This document shows, piece by piece, positions 43,398 to 51,999 of a stretch of 64,000 nt of DNA (its first letter is position 1; each line of letters begins with the position of its first letter). A model generated the notes under the pieces. The model did no database searches. It saw nothing but the letters and a program-made list of their open reading frames with translations, and was not told the DNA's origin. Location: the NCBI GenBank assembly GCA_964541485.1, contig CAZIQL010000003.1, forward strand, positions 1 to 64,000, read 5' to 3'. A program made the position numbers and the translations under genes. The stretch is from SIG299 sp964541485. Lineage in GTDB: Bacteria > Bacillota > Clostridia > Lachnospirales > Lachnospiraceae.

Positions 43398-44933
43398 CTA
43401 TACCTCATCAAAGAATACAATACAATCGTCGAGTTCTTCCAGTGCAATCTGCTGACTCTTTGCAAGCTTCTTCTTGATCTTACTGTAGAGACCCAAAAGC
43501 TGAATTGTAACAAGTGGAGTCATAGCTACCATTGCCACAATACCGAAGGCATCGGTCAGAATATTTCCACCCACTGCTTCACAGGCACCCATTGCCAAAG
43601 GCAGTAAGAATGTTGTAGTCATCGGACCACTTGCCACACCACCGGAGTCAAACGCGATACCGGTAAAAATCTGTGGTACAAAGAATGTCATAATAAGTGC
43701 CAATGCATAACCCGGCACAAGGAAAAACAAAATGTTAATTCCGGTCAGAATTCTAAGCATTGCAAGACCAACGGAAAGCGCAATACCAATCGAAAGTGCC
43801 GTTCCGATGGATTTCTGTGAAATGGAACCGTTTGTAATCTCTTCTACCTGTTTTGTAAGTACGCGAACCGCAGGCTCGGCTTTTACAATAAAGTAACCGA
43901 TCAGTGCTCCAATCGGCACCAGCAAAAACCTCTGCACACCATCAGCACCGGCAATCGACTGCCCGATAAACTGACCTGCCGGCATAAAGCCTACATTTAC
44001 TCCGGTTAAGAACATCACCAGACCCGCATATGTATACACAAGACCCAGTACAATTCTAAGGATCTGATGTCTATGGAATCTTCTTGAAATCAATTGGAAA
44101 ATGATAAACATTGCGACAATCGGCACAATCGCAATTGCCACTTCTTCTGCATAATGCGGAATGGCACGTAAGAATTCCTGTGCTACTTCCTTTGTGGTAT
44201 CAAGTTCAACAAAGGATACCGGCGTATATGCCGCATCCTCCGGCCGGAAGCAGATACCAAGAATCATTACCGCAAGAATCGGACCCACACTGCAAAGAGC
44301 AGTCAGACCGAAGCTGTCAGTGCTGGAGTTTTTATCCGTACGCACGGAAGCCATACCAATACCGAGTGCCATGATAAACGGTACCGTAATCGGTCCGGTC
44401 GTAACACCACCTGAGTCAAAGGACACTGCCACAAAATTATCCGGAATAATAAATGCCAGAATAAAAATTACAATGTAAAAGAAGACGAGCAGATAGGACA
44501 ATGGAATCTGCTTATGTATACGGATCTGTGCCAACATAAGGAACAGACCGACTCCCACAGCCACCGTCAGAATCAAAACCATATTCGGAATGGATGACAC
44601 CTGATTTGCAAGAACCGTAAGGTCAGGTTCTGCAATGGTAATCACCACACCCAGCACAAAACAAATCGCAATCGGAATCACCTGCCTTTTTGCTCTGCCG
44701 AGCAAGGCACCAATGCCCTCTCCCATCGGGATCATGGACATATCAACTCCCAGGGTAAAAAATCCCATACCAAAAATAAGCATCAGCGCACCAAAGAAAA
44801 ATAATGTCCATGTCCCCGGTGTCAATGGCGCAATACTGATACTCAATAACAGTACAATTGCTGTGATTGGTAGTACCGCAGCAATCGACTCATACACTTT
44901 TTCAAGTAATAATGCGTTCTTTCTCAATTTCAC
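43398..44933 (-). CDS. DUF1538-family membrane protein (two-repeat, putative cation/proton antiporter)
   Basis: 511 residues, GTG start at 44933 with AAGGA upstream. About twelve TMs form two homologous halves, each with a SFDSGGVTTGPITVPF-like loop (near 170 and near 430). I recall that a DUF1538 pair from a Halomonas was reported to act as a Na/H antiporter (UmpAB); single proteins with two DUF1538 halves are a fused version. The C-terminal 40 residues are cytosolic and acidic. It is regulated probably by the PII-like protein encoded immediately downstream. Confidence 0.82.
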   Translation of the reverse strand: MKLRKNALLLEKVYESIAAVLPITAIVLLLSISIAPLTPGTWTLFFFGALMLIFGMGFFTLGVDMSMIPMGEGIGALLGRAKRQVIPIAICFVLGVVITIAEPDLTVLANQVSSIPNMVLILTVAVGVGLFLMLAQIRIHKQIPLSYLLVFFYIVIFILAFIIPDNFVAVSFDSGGVTTGPITVPFIMALGIGMASVRTDKNSSTDSFGLTALCSVGPILAVMILGICFRPEDAAYTPVSFVELDTTKEVAQEFLRAIPHYAEEVAIAIVPIVAMFIIFQLISRRFHRHQILRIVLGLVYTYAGLVMFLTGVNVGFMPAGQFIGQSIAGADGVQRFLLVPIGALIGYFIVKAEPAVRVLTKQVEEITNGSISQKSIGTALSIGIALSVGLAMLRILTGINILFFLVPGYALALIMTFFVPQIFTGIAFDSGGVASGPMTTTFLLPLAMGACEAVGGNILTDAFGIVAMVAMTPLVTIQLLGLYSKIKKKLAKSQQIALEELDDCIVFFDEV

Positions 44934-45049
44934 TCGTTCCTTTCCTTATATTTTTCTTCCATATATCAGTATACTAAAGAACTAAAGTGAAAATCAATGG
45001 TATTTTGTGAAAAAAACAATTTCTTTACTATTTTTTATGGAATTTTTAT

Positions 45050-45271
45050 TTAAAAATGTTTTCTTTCAAATTCAAGTTCTTTTTCACGCTCTATCAGACG
45101 TTCTTCCGTCTCCCTGATTGCTTCCTCATAGCCGGTCAGGGCAGCAAACGGTGAGAACTGTGCCGCGCGGTCAAGAAGCGTCATAGGTGGATGTTTTGCT
45201 GATTTATGCACCGGCATATCCAGCATGTCGGCATATTTATCGTTTTCCTGCTGTATTAAGTCTCTGCTCAT
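45050..45271 (-). CDS. YolD-like small protein
   Basis: 73 residues. The core HPPMTLLDRAAQFSPFAALT is the YolD-like domain, which in Bacillus and Clostridia accompanies Y-family polymerases; its function is unclear but may regulate the polymerase. It overlaps the polymerase gene by four bases, so they are translationally coupled. Confidence 0.9.
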   Translation of the reverse strand: MSRDLIQQENDKYADMLDMPVHKSAKHPPMTLLDRAAQFSPFAALTGYEEAIRETEERLIEREKELEFERKHF

Positions 45272-46731
45272 GCCTTGTGTCCTCCAATCTGTGCATTTCT
45301 ATCCCGTGCAGTGGCTCCTTCTTCTAAATTCATACCACGCAAAACTGCATTCTTTCCGAAACGCTTTTTGATGCTAAGAATTGCTTCCTGCGCGTGTCTT
45401 TCTTTCAGAAGTTCCTTTTCTTCCCGTTCCTTCTGTTTCTGCTCTTCTTCAAAATCTGTAAACAGGGACAGCTGCTCATAGGAATTCTTCCTTTCCACGG
45501 TTTCCTCTCGTACAACTCTGTTTGCAGTTATATTGATCCTGCGTACCAGCAGATTTTCATCCACAATCCGGTCATAAAGCTCTGTCACCGCCTGTAAGAT
45601 ACGATTTGCAGAAGAAGTCGGGTGCTCTAGATTGGCTGTGCCATGTGCATGCTTTGGCACCTGCCTGCCATAATGATCTGTCGTCACCGGTCCTTTATAT
45701 TTTTTCTTTCGCTCCGGGTCCGTTAAATTCTCAATATCGTACCCAATTGTCAGTACCAGCTGATCTGTCACCAGCCCCTTATCCAGCAAATCAAGTACCA
45801 GGATATCTGTCATCTCGCGCACGACAAGACGCGCCTTATCCGCCTCATACGCGCAGTGCAGCACCTGCCCGGAGCCGATGCTGTTTGTCTCCGGCTGATA
45901 CGCCTTTACCTCTGCCATGGTACACGGCTCATACCCCCAGGCATGGTCCATCAGAAGCTCTGCATTAATGCCAAACATCTTATACAAAAGCTCCTCATTA
46001 TAATAGTCATTCGGCTTTCCGATAGAACAACGTGCAATATCTCCCATCGTATAAAGCCCCTGCTCTTCCAGCTTCTTTGCATAGCCTCTGCCCACACGCC
46101 AGAAATCCGTAATCGGACGATGCGCCCACAAAAGCTCGCGGTAGCTCCTCTCATTTAATTCCGCAATCCGCACACCATCCTCATCCGGTGGTGTCCGTTT
46201 TGCCATAATGTCCATTGCCACCTTGCAAAGGTACAAATTTGTCCCGATGCCTGCCGTTGCCGTAATGCCTGTGGTCTCAAACACCTCGGCAATCATCGCC
46301 TTCGCATATTCCTTTGGCGTCATGCGGCGCGCCGCCAGATAATCCGTCACATCCATCATCACCTCATCAATGGAATAGACATGGATATCCTCCGGTGCCG
46401 CATACTTTAAATAGACATTGTAAATTCGTGTGCTGTATTCCATATAAAGTGCCATGCGTGGCGGTGCCGCAATATAGGTCACGCAGTCCTCCGGCCTGCG
46501 CCCTGCATTTACTTCACGTACCTTCTGCACAACCTCAAAAAGCCTTGCTCTGCCGGGAATCCCGTATTTCTTAAGCGATGGTGACACCGCAAGGCAAATC
46601 GTCTTCTCCGTCCGGCTCTCATCCGCCACAACGAGATTCGTCGTCAGTGGATCCAAGCCTCTTTCCATACACTCCACGGAGGCATAAAAGGACTTTAAAT
46701 CTATGGCAATGTAGGTTCTCATCTTTTCCAT
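45268..46731 (-). CDS. UmuC/DinB-type Y-family DNA polymerase
   Basis: 487 residues. The N-terminal catalytic palm has YIAIDLKSFYASVEC and VYSIDEVMMDVTDYL (metal-binding acids). The helix-hairpin-helix region and little finger follow, then a basic C-terminus (YEQLSLFTDFEEEQKQK) with QLSLF, a beta-clamp-binding type motif. It does translesion synthesis. It is paired with YolD and is behind an SOS promoter, so it is DNA-damage induced. Confidence 0.93.
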   Translation of the reverse strand: MEKMRTYIAIDLKSFYASVECMERGLDPLTTNLVVADESRTEKTICLAVSPSLKKYGIPGRARLFEVVQKVREVNAGRRPEDCVTYIAAPPRMALYMEYSTRIYNVYLKYAAPEDIHVYSIDEVMMDVTDYLAARRMTPKEYAKAMIAEVFETTGITATAGIGTNLYLCKVAMDIMAKRTPPDEDGVRIAELNERSYRELLWAHRPITDFWRVGRGYAKKLEEQGLYTMGDIARCSIGKPNDYYNEELLYKMFGINAELLMDHAWGYEPCTMAEVKAYQPETNSIGSGQVLHCAYEADKARLVVREMTDILVLDLLDKGLVTDQLVLTIGYDIENLTDPERKKKYKGPVTTDHYGRQVPKHAHGTANLEHPTSSANRILQAVTELYDRIVDENLLVRRINITANRVVREETVERKNSYEQLSLFTDFEEEQKQKEREEKELLKERHAQEAILSIKKRFGKNAVLRGMNLEEGATARDRNAQIGGHKA

Positions 46732-46761
46732 CCGTAGGGCTCCTTTCCGGTTTCTGCTTTC

Positions 46762-46790
46762 ATTTTATCATTCGAACATTTGTTTGTCAA
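46762..46790 (-). promoter_or_regulatory. SOS-controlled promoter of the polymerase operon
   Basis: Minus strand -35 TTGACA (46785-46790), 17-bp spacer, -10 TAAAAT (46762-46767). The spacer includes CAAACAAATGTTCG (46773-46786), one base away from the Gram-positive LexA box CGAAC-N4-GTTCG. LexA bound here would block the promoter directly. Confidence 0.8.
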
Positions 46791-46841
46791 TTATTTTGTT
46801 CCCACTAAAAACAGGAGTGTAAAGTAAAAGAAAGGAGCGGC

Positions 46842-47369
46842 CTACACCACTCCCAACAACATCCCAATCCAGTAAATCAGCCCTAGTACCCAGCTGGAAA
46901 ATATTCCAAACAAAATGACCGGTCCGGCAATCGTAAATATCTTACACCCGATACCAAACACCTGACCTTCCTTCTGAAACTCAATTGCCGGTGCCGCCAC
47001 AGAATTTGCAAATCCCGTAATCGGAACCAGACTCCCTGCACCACCATATTTTGTAATTCTCGGATAAAGATTAAACCCGGTCAAAACGACAGAAATCAGT
47101 ACCAGAGTTACTGTAGTAAATGTCGCTGCCATCTCCTTATCCATTCCCTGTTTCAAGTAAATATTAGTGATCACCTGTCCTAGCGTACAGATGGCTCCAC
47201 CGACCAAAAACGCATGCCACATGTCCTTTAATAAATCCGGCTTTGGCGTCTTTTCTTCCACATATTGATTGTAGCGCTTTGCCTTTTCCTGCTCATCCTC
47301 CGTCTGCAATACTTTTTTCGCAGTGACCGGTTCCTTCGGTTGCATTTTCTTTTTATTTTCTTGTCCCAT
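46842..47369 (-). CDS. spoVAC: Stage V sporulation protein AC
   Basis: 175 residues. A charged N-terminal 50 residues precede three or four TMs (WHAFLVGGAICTLGQVITNIY, TTVTLVLISVVLTGF, TIAGPVILFGIFSSWVLGLIYW). SpoVAC is a mechanosensitive channel component moving dipicolinic acid in spore formation and germination. It follows spoVAB by 1 bp and ends the operon here: no spoVAD follows; a DNA polymerase operon does. Confidence 0.93.
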   Translation of the reverse strand: MGQENKKKMQPKEPVTAKKVLQTEDEQEKAKRYNQYVEEKTPKPDLLKDMWHAFLVGGAICTLGQVITNIYLKQGMDKEMAATFTTVTLVLISVVLTGFNLYPRITKYGGAGSLVPITGFANSVAAPAIEFQKEGQVFGIGCKIFTIAGPVILFGIFSSWVLGLIYWIGMLLGVV

Positions 47370-47370
47370 C

Positions 47371-47790
47371 TTATATTCCCCCTATCAGATGCACCCACGC
47401 ACCAACCAGCTTACCAAATGCAAATGCCACCATTACGATAATCATTCCCTTTTTCATGTTCAGACGTTCCGAAAGCACCGGAAGCATCTTCACCACCTCT
47501 GCCAGTGCTGCTGCAAGACACCCGGTAAAAATGCCGGCACCAAGCCCGTATAAAACAAAGCCCGGCACTCCGGTCGGAATCCCCACGCCATAAACATATG
47601 CGATATTTCCAAGGGTACCTCCAATGAGTGCCATATCCTCATAGAGCATCACATATTTTGCCGTTTTCGTACCTGCTGCCAGTCTGGTCACAACTCCAAT
47701 CATGGCAAGAAATGCAAACAGACCTCCTGCCACAAGCATTCCCCCGCCAAGGCCTATGACACCCAATAAAACATTCTTAAAATAACTCAC
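47371..47790 (-). CDS. spoVAB: Stage V sporulation protein AB
   Basis: 139 residues, GTG start, four TMs. Conserved LGVIGLGGGMLVAGGLFAFL and YGVGIPTGVPGFVLYGLGAG. It overlaps spoVAA by four bases, and is part of the dipicolinate transport machinery of the inner spore membrane. Confidence 0.92.
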   Translation of the reverse strand: MSYFKNVLLGVIGLGGGMLVAGGLFAFLAMIGVVTRLAAGTKTAKYVMLYEDMALIGGTLGNIAYVYGVGIPTGVPGFVLYGLGAGIFTGCLAAALAEVVKMLPVLSERLNMKKGMIIVMVAFAFGKLVGAWVHLIGGI

Positions 47791-48401
47791 TCCAGACGTT
47801 TCCCTCTTCTCGCTTCATTTTCAATAATCGTTGCATTCTCCTGCTGCTCATACTGGCGCATCTGAATCTGCAGCGGTGTCGGGTCTGCACTTAATTTCGC
47901 CGAAGAGAAGTGATTGAAGAACAAAAGAATTCCAAGCGGCAGTCCCACGCAGTACGTTACCTCAAGCCATCCGTTCCCCTGCTCCATTCCGGCAACCACC
48001 GTATAAATCCTTGTGAACACCTCGGATACATTCGCATCCTCATTAAAGGTCATAATCGTAAATGCCGAGCCGAAAAACACAACAGCGCTTACTAAAAACG
48101 CTTTTACCTGCGTTTTCCACTTTTTCTGCGGTGTCGGTGGCATATATTCAATGACAAAGTCCCCTTCACCGACATTTACCACCGTGACATCCTTCTTTAC
48201 GTCCGAGATTTTCTGAATCAGGAAAAGCACTGACATTGCAATTTTCTGTTTTTCTGCTTTTTCTATATGAAATAACTCTATTTTTCTTACTTCCTTTGCC
48301 AGTGCAGCATCATGGGAATAGACCTCACAGACATCTCCAAGTGTCACTCTTTTATTTGATACCATACAGCTTAGCTCAGGCTTAATGTATACTGTACTCA
48401 A
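47787..48401 (-). CDS. spoVAA: Stage V sporulation protein AA
   Basis: 204 residues if translation starts at TTG (48401), whose TTGA overlaps the stop of the upstream 48-residue ORF; a GTG at 48410 is the alternative. MSTVYIKPE is a usual start. N-terminal soluble domain (1-100), TM segments near 110-130 and 160-180. SpoVAA works with AB and AC in dipicolinic acid uptake during spore maturation. Confidence 0.9.
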   Translation of the reverse strand: MSTVYIKPELSCMVSNKRVTLGDVCEVYSHDAALAKEVRKIELFHIEKAEKQKIAMSVLFLIQKISDVKKDVTVVNVGEGDFVIEYMPPTPQKKWKTQVKAFLVSAVVFFGSAFTIMTFNEDANVSEVFTRIYTVVAGMEQGNGWLEVTYCVGLPLGILLFFNHFSSAKLSADPTPLQIQMRQYEQQENATIIENEARRGKRLE

Positions 48402-48547
48402 TGCAGCCACACCTGCCTTATCCCACTGACAAAAATCCCGTCATAGCTTTGTACCTCTGTCATAGAGTAAAACAGCAGCCCCGCTGCTACAAGTATTGTA
48501 ATTACAATTGCCGTAAGAACAATTACCCTTTGTTTTGCTGACATCAC
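48398..48547 (-). CDS. 48-residue single-TM protein at the head of the spoVA operon
   Basis: A short frame from GTG (48547) or the next codon ATG (48544) to 48398. GGAAGG is 11 bases before the GTG. The product has a basic start (SAKQRVI), one strong TM (VIVLTAIVITILVAAGLLFY) and an outer tail SMTEVQSYDGIFVSGIRQVW. Its stop overlaps the spoVAA start, implying coupling. It lies behind the candidate sigma-G promoter, so it should be made in the forespore. I know no named family. Confidence 0.6.
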   Translation of the reverse strand: MMSAKQRVIVLTAIVITILVAAGLLFYSMTEVQSYDGIFVSGIRQVWLH

Positions 48548-48584
48548 GTTTCACCATACCTTCCCAAAACCATTTGTTTTGTCT

Positions 48585-48613
48585 TATTATCTGCAATGTC
48601 AGCCGGTTTATTC
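48585..48613 (-). promoter_or_regulatory. Candidate sigma-G promoter of the spoVA operon
   Basis: Minus strand GAATA (48609-48613), a 17-bp spacer and GATAATA (48585-48591) match the sigma-G consensus (GHATR, CATNHTA) at 11 of 12 positions. It overlaps the sigF stop codon. In Bacillus spoVA is sigma-G dependent. Confidence 0.55.
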
Positions 48614-49332
48614 TAGCCCTGCACGTTTTTTCTCATTTTCAGTAAAATTTTCTTTTCCAGACGGCTCACCTGTACCTGACTGATTCCAAGGATTTTTGCC
48701 GTTTCCGTCTGTGTTTTGTCTTCAAAATATCTGGATACAATCAGAATTCTCTCATTCTCTTCCAGACTATCGAGCAATTTTTCCACCGTCATCCGGTTAA
48801 TCAGGCTTTCTGTTTCATTTTTCTCTTCTCTGATCCGGTCGACCAGGAAAATCTCATTGCCATCTCCTTGATATACTGTCTTGTAGATGGACTCAATTTC
48901 ACTATTCGCTTCCAGTGCCGTCACTACATCCTCCATCGAAAGCTCTGTTGCCGCTGCAAGCTCCTCCATTGTAGCATCCCGGCCAAGCTCATATGACAGC
49001 CGTTCCTTTGCCTGTTTGATTTTCCAGCCGTTTTCCTTAACCGAACGGCTCATCTTAATGAGACTGTTATTATCCCTTAAATACCGCTTTATTTCACCGG
49101 AAATCATTGGCACTGCGTAGGTCGAAAACATCACATCATAGGACAGGTCAAACTTGTCCACTGCCTTCATCAGCCCAATCACTCCAATCTGAAATAAATC
49201 CTCTGCCTCCTGTCCTCTTCCCATATATCGCCTTACAATGCTCCAGACAAGACCCACATTGTCATTTATCAGTTGTTCCCTCGCCTCTTTATCCCCATCC
49301 TGCGCTTTTTGAATGAGCATCTGGGTATCCAT
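48613..49332 (-). CDS. sigF: RNA polymerase sporulation sigma factor F
   Basis: 239 residues from the ATG at 49332 (AGGAGG 5 bases upstream). Region 2 has GLVWSIVRRYMGRGQEAEDL followed by FQIGVIGLMKAVDKFDL and FSTYAVPMISGEIKRYLRD; region 4 has GISQVQVSRLEKKIL. Sigma-F directs early forespore genes. It is third in the spoIIA operon, 12 bp after spoIIAB. Confidence 0.96.
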   Translation of the reverse strand: MDTQMLIQKAQDGDKEAREQLINDNVGLVWSIVRRYMGRGQEAEDLFQIGVIGLMKAVDKFDLSYDVMFSTYAVPMISGEIKRYLRDNNSLIKMSRSVKENGWKIKQAKERLSYELGRDATMEELAAATELSMEDVVTALEANSEIESIYKTVYQGDGNEIFLVDRIREEKNETESLINRMTVEKLLDSLEENERILIVSRYFEDKTQTETAKILGISQVQVSRLEKKILLKMRKNVQG

Positions 49333-49344
49333 GGGCACCTCCTG

Positions 49345-49806
49345 CTAATATTCTTCAGAGGCTTCCTCATCCGAAAGAGGACAAATATACTTTTCCATGA
49401 TCACCTTGCAGCCTTTTCCCGGAGAAGATTCCACCACAAGCGAATCCATAAACGCCTCCATAAACGAAAATCCCATGCCGGAACGCTCCAACTCCGGTTT
49501 TGAGGTATACAGCGGTTCCATTGCCTGCTCCACGTTTTCAATCCCGACTCCGTTGTCTGACACCACAAAAGTCAGTTTATTATCTTCCCTCTCACACTGC
49601 ATGGTCACTATCCCTGCGCCGTCCTGATTATAGCCGTGCAAAATAGCATTGGTTACCGCCTCAGAGATTGCTGTCTTAATATCAGCCAGTTCCTCTACCG
49701 TCGGATTCAGTGGCAGTACAAATGCCGACACCACCATTCTTGCAAACGCTTCATTTTCTGAAAGTGCAAGGAACCCAACCTCACACCAATTTCTCCTTTT
49801 TTTCAT
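49345..49806 (-). CDS. spoIIAB: Anti-sigma-F factor and serine kinase
   Basis: 153 residues. A GHKL ATPase fold: N box KTAISEAVTNAILHGY, G1 VSDNGVGIENV and G2 RSGMGFSFMEAF. It binds sigma-F with ATP or phosphorylates SpoIIAA with ATP. The N-terminal ten residues (MKKRRNWCEV) are more basic than usual. The start has GGAGGAAGG 6 bases upstream. Confidence 0.95.
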   Translation of the reverse strand: MKKRRNWCEVGFLALSENEAFARMVVSAFVLPLNPTVEELADIKTAISEAVTNAILHGYNQDGAGIVTMQCEREDNKLTFVVSDNGVGIENVEQAMEPLYTSKPELERSGMGFSFMEAFMDSLVVESSPGKGCKVIMEKYICPLSDEEASEEY

Positions 49807-49809
49807 CTT

Positions 49810-50136
49810 CTACCTTCCTCCCTGTTCTTCCTCGCATAGTTTCACCAGCTTATAAAGCCCTGACATCTGAAAAATCCGGTCCACATTGTTTCCTATCCCG
49901 CATACGTAAACCGTACCTCCGGCATACTGCATTTTCTTATATCTTCCCATCACAACTCCAATACCCGAGCTGTCCATAAACTCGACTCCCGTAAAGTCAA
50001 ATACCACCTGGTTCACCGGATATTTATCCAGAATCTCGTCTGATCTGATACGGATATCCTCTGCATTATGATGATCCAAATCCTCTCCCGGGCAAATCAG
50101 TAGTGTCCGTCCATTCACCTCTAATGTTGCTCCCAC
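49810..50136 (-). CDS. spoIIAA: Anti-anti-sigma factor
   Basis: 108 residues from the GTG at 50136 (GGAGG 7 bases upstream); an ATG at 50187 would lie within the upstream terminator hairpin region. The STAS fold has the phospho-acceptor Ser in FMDSSGIGVVMGRYKKM. Dephosphorylated SpoIIAA releases sigma-F from SpoIIAB. It heads spoIIAA-spoIIAB-sigF. No sigma-H consensus could be placed. Confidence 0.93.
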   Translation of the reverse strand: MGATLEVNGRTLLICPGEDLDHHNAEDIRIRSDEILDKYPVNQVVFDFTGVEFMDSSGIGVVMGRYKKMQYAGGTVYVCGIGNNVDRIFQMSGLYKLVKLCEEEQGGR

Positions 50137-50185
50137 GTTCTTACCTCCCTCATTCCTCTGATATATTCTTGCATTACCTGAAAGC

Positions 50186-50222
50186 AAAGAAAGAGAGCCT
50201 AAAGATTCCTCTTCAGACTCTC
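50186..50222 (-). terminator. Terminator of the zinc-ribbon TPR gene
   Basis: Minus strand GAGAGTCTGAAGA and TCTTTAGGCTCTC form a 13-bp stem with two G-U pairs and a GGAA loop, followed by TTTCTTT, 35 bp after the stop. Confidence 0.8.
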
Positions 50223-50257
50223 GCCTTTTCTCCTATGTAAACTATTCTGTTATTCTG

Positions 50258-51709
50258 TCAGTTTCCGTTGGGAACAGCTGTTGGTGTAAGCAGTTCCATA
50301 GCTTCCTGCTCCAGAATGTAGCCAAGATAAACCTCTGCCTCCTGACAGCGCAGGGAATCCGGATGATTTTCTAAAAGCATCTGATAGAGCAGTTTCGCCT
50401 GTGGCAAATCACCCTTGGCATGATAAATTCTTCCCAGATGATAAATAACCTCCGGATCATTATCACTATAGGTATAAGCCTGCTCAAGCACCGGAAGAGC
50501 TTCCTCGTTCTTTCCTTCTCCGTAAAGAAGCAGTCCCTGCTGCGTATAGAACACCGCAGCTCTGGTTTCCATATCCTCAAGCATAGCCTCATAAAGAGAC
50601 ATGGCCTTCTCGTTTTCTGTCTCGATAATACTCATATCGAGTGCATAAATCTCTGCCAGGAGAGCATCTGCCTGTTCCACCGTCGGCTCCGCAAGTAACA
50701 GATACTCACGATAACCATAAAGTGCATTCACCAGTGGCTCATAATCTGTCAACACATAGCCTTCCTCACGGCGTAAGGTTCTCTCCAGATCATTCACCTG
50801 ATTCTCTAAAATACGGATGTTACTCTCTAACGAAGCAATCGAAACATCCTTTACACTCAGCATTGCGCTATAATCAATTTCCTTTTTATTGTACTCTTCC
50901 ATAATCGACTTCCGGATATTCGGAACTGCCATATAATAAATCACGGCAACACCAATTACAAGACCAAGGAAAAAGGTTAAAAATGCAATAAAGTTCGGCT
51001 TTTCCTCTTTATAGGAATGTACAGGAACAAACTGCGGTGTCGAGGAAAAATCATCCGCTTCCTTCTGTTGCTCTGTTCCCTGCGCCCCCGGCTGCGTCTG
51101 CAGACGGATTTCTTCCATAAAGCGCATCGCCGTCACATTGCCCACGTCAATTTTCTGGACACGTACCAGACATCTTTTCGCCTTTTCATATTCGCAATTT
51201 TTCAGATAAATCAGCGAAAGAAGCAACAATGCACGTACATATTTCGGATGCATGCTGATGACTCTCTTTAACTGGAGAATTGCCAGATCGTCATCCTGGC
51301 GCTTTGCATTGGCAAGCGCAATATTGTACTTCCTAATCGTCTGATTCATAGTATCAAATGCCACTGTATCTGCCTGGACTTTTTCTATAAACTTGTCCGC
51401 CACCGGATTATCCTGATTGAAATGCTTGCTGATAACCCACTCAGAAAGAGCCGCAACCACTTCACCCATTTCAAAATAGACAAGTCCGAGCAGATTTCTG
51501 GCATCTGTATTCTCTTTATTCATCTCAAGACTCTTTTTCAGCATCTCGATTGCTCCGGTCAGATCCCTAACCTTCGCTCTTTCCAGACCTTTATTATAAA
51601 AAGAATTGGAAATGCGCTGCAAACGCTCGTACATGCTTAAGTCCTGTCCACAGATTTCACAGCGTCTCCGCCGCTTCATCATCTCATGACCGCATCTCGG
51701 ACATTTCAT
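50258..51709 (-). CDS. Zinc-ribbon TPR protein with one TM
   Basis: 483 residues. An N-terminal zinc ribbon (CPRCGHEMMKRRRRCEICG) is followed by TPR-like helices (30-200), a TM (about 245-265: FIAFLTFFLGLVIGVAVIYY), an extracellular coiled coil (280-315, SIASLESNIRILENQVNDLE) and more TPRs (380-470). The zinc ribbon and first TPRs should be cytosolic, the second set outside. A scaffold role is probable; no enzyme domain is seen. It lies 18 bp after a 44-residue acidic ORF. Confidence 0.75.
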   Translation of the reverse strand: MKCPRCGHEMMKRRRRCEICGQDLSMYERLQRISNSFYNKGLERAKVRDLTGAIEMLKKSLEMNKENTDARNLLGLVYFEMGEVVAALSEWVISKHFNQDNPVADKFIEKVQADTVAFDTMNQTIRKYNIALANAKRQDDDLAILQLKRVISMHPKYVRALLLLSLIYLKNCEYEKAKRCLVRVQKIDVGNVTAMRFMEEIRLQTQPGAQGTEQQKEADDFSSTPQFVPVHSYKEEKPNFIAFLTFFLGLVIGVAVIYYMAVPNIRKSIMEEYNKKEIDYSAMLSVKDVSIASLESNIRILENQVNDLERTLRREEGYVLTDYEPLVNALYGYREYLLLAEPTVEQADALLAEIYALDMSIIETENEKAMSLYEAMLEDMETRAAVFYTQQGLLLYGEGKNEEALPVLEQAYTYSDNDPEVIYHLGRIYHAKGDLPQAKLLYQMLLENHPDSLRCQEAEVYLGYILEQEAMELLTPTAVPNGN

Positions 51710-51727
51710 ATCTTTCCACCATTCCTT

Positions 51728-51862
51728 TTATTTGCCCGACTTGATAATTGTTTCGATAATATCTGCAATATCTGTCAGATCGTTATGAAAAATAGCCTCT
51801 TCTGCTTCATCAATTTCAAGACTTGGCTGAAAACGAGCCAATTCTTCTTCGTAATTAATCAT
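51728..51862 (-). CDS. 44-residue acidic small protein
   Basis: Starts at the ATG at 51862 with GGGAG 8 bases upstream, reading MINYEEELARFQPSLEIDEA, then EEAIFHNDLTDIADIIETII. It is acidic and predicted helical, with no family that I recognise. It is cotranscribed with the TPR gene. A longer frame from 51919 lacks a ribosome binding site. Confidence 0.6.
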   Translation of the reverse strand: MINYEEELARFQPSLEIDEAEEAIFHNDLTDIADIIETIIKSGK

Positions 51863-51999
51863 AGCTGCTGCTCCCTTCTTTACAAAACAAATCATACCTG
51901 CGGATTCGCAAAAAATCAAGCAAACCCGCAGAGTAATTTAAAGTTTCACCGCATTCTGCGACAGCATCTGTCAAAAAAACGCACATCATTGCACTGTAA

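Noticed and set aside
48503..48557. Alternative frame MVKRDVSKTKGNCSYG in the sigF-spoVAA gap
   Set aside because: The ribosome binding site is too close to its ATG and the product has no structure; the overlapping TM-containing frame is better supported.
50137..50192. Sigma-H promoter for spoIIAA
   Set aside because: AGGTAAT and GAGGAAT words are present but the spacer is 14 bases instead of 11-12, so no support beyond chance.
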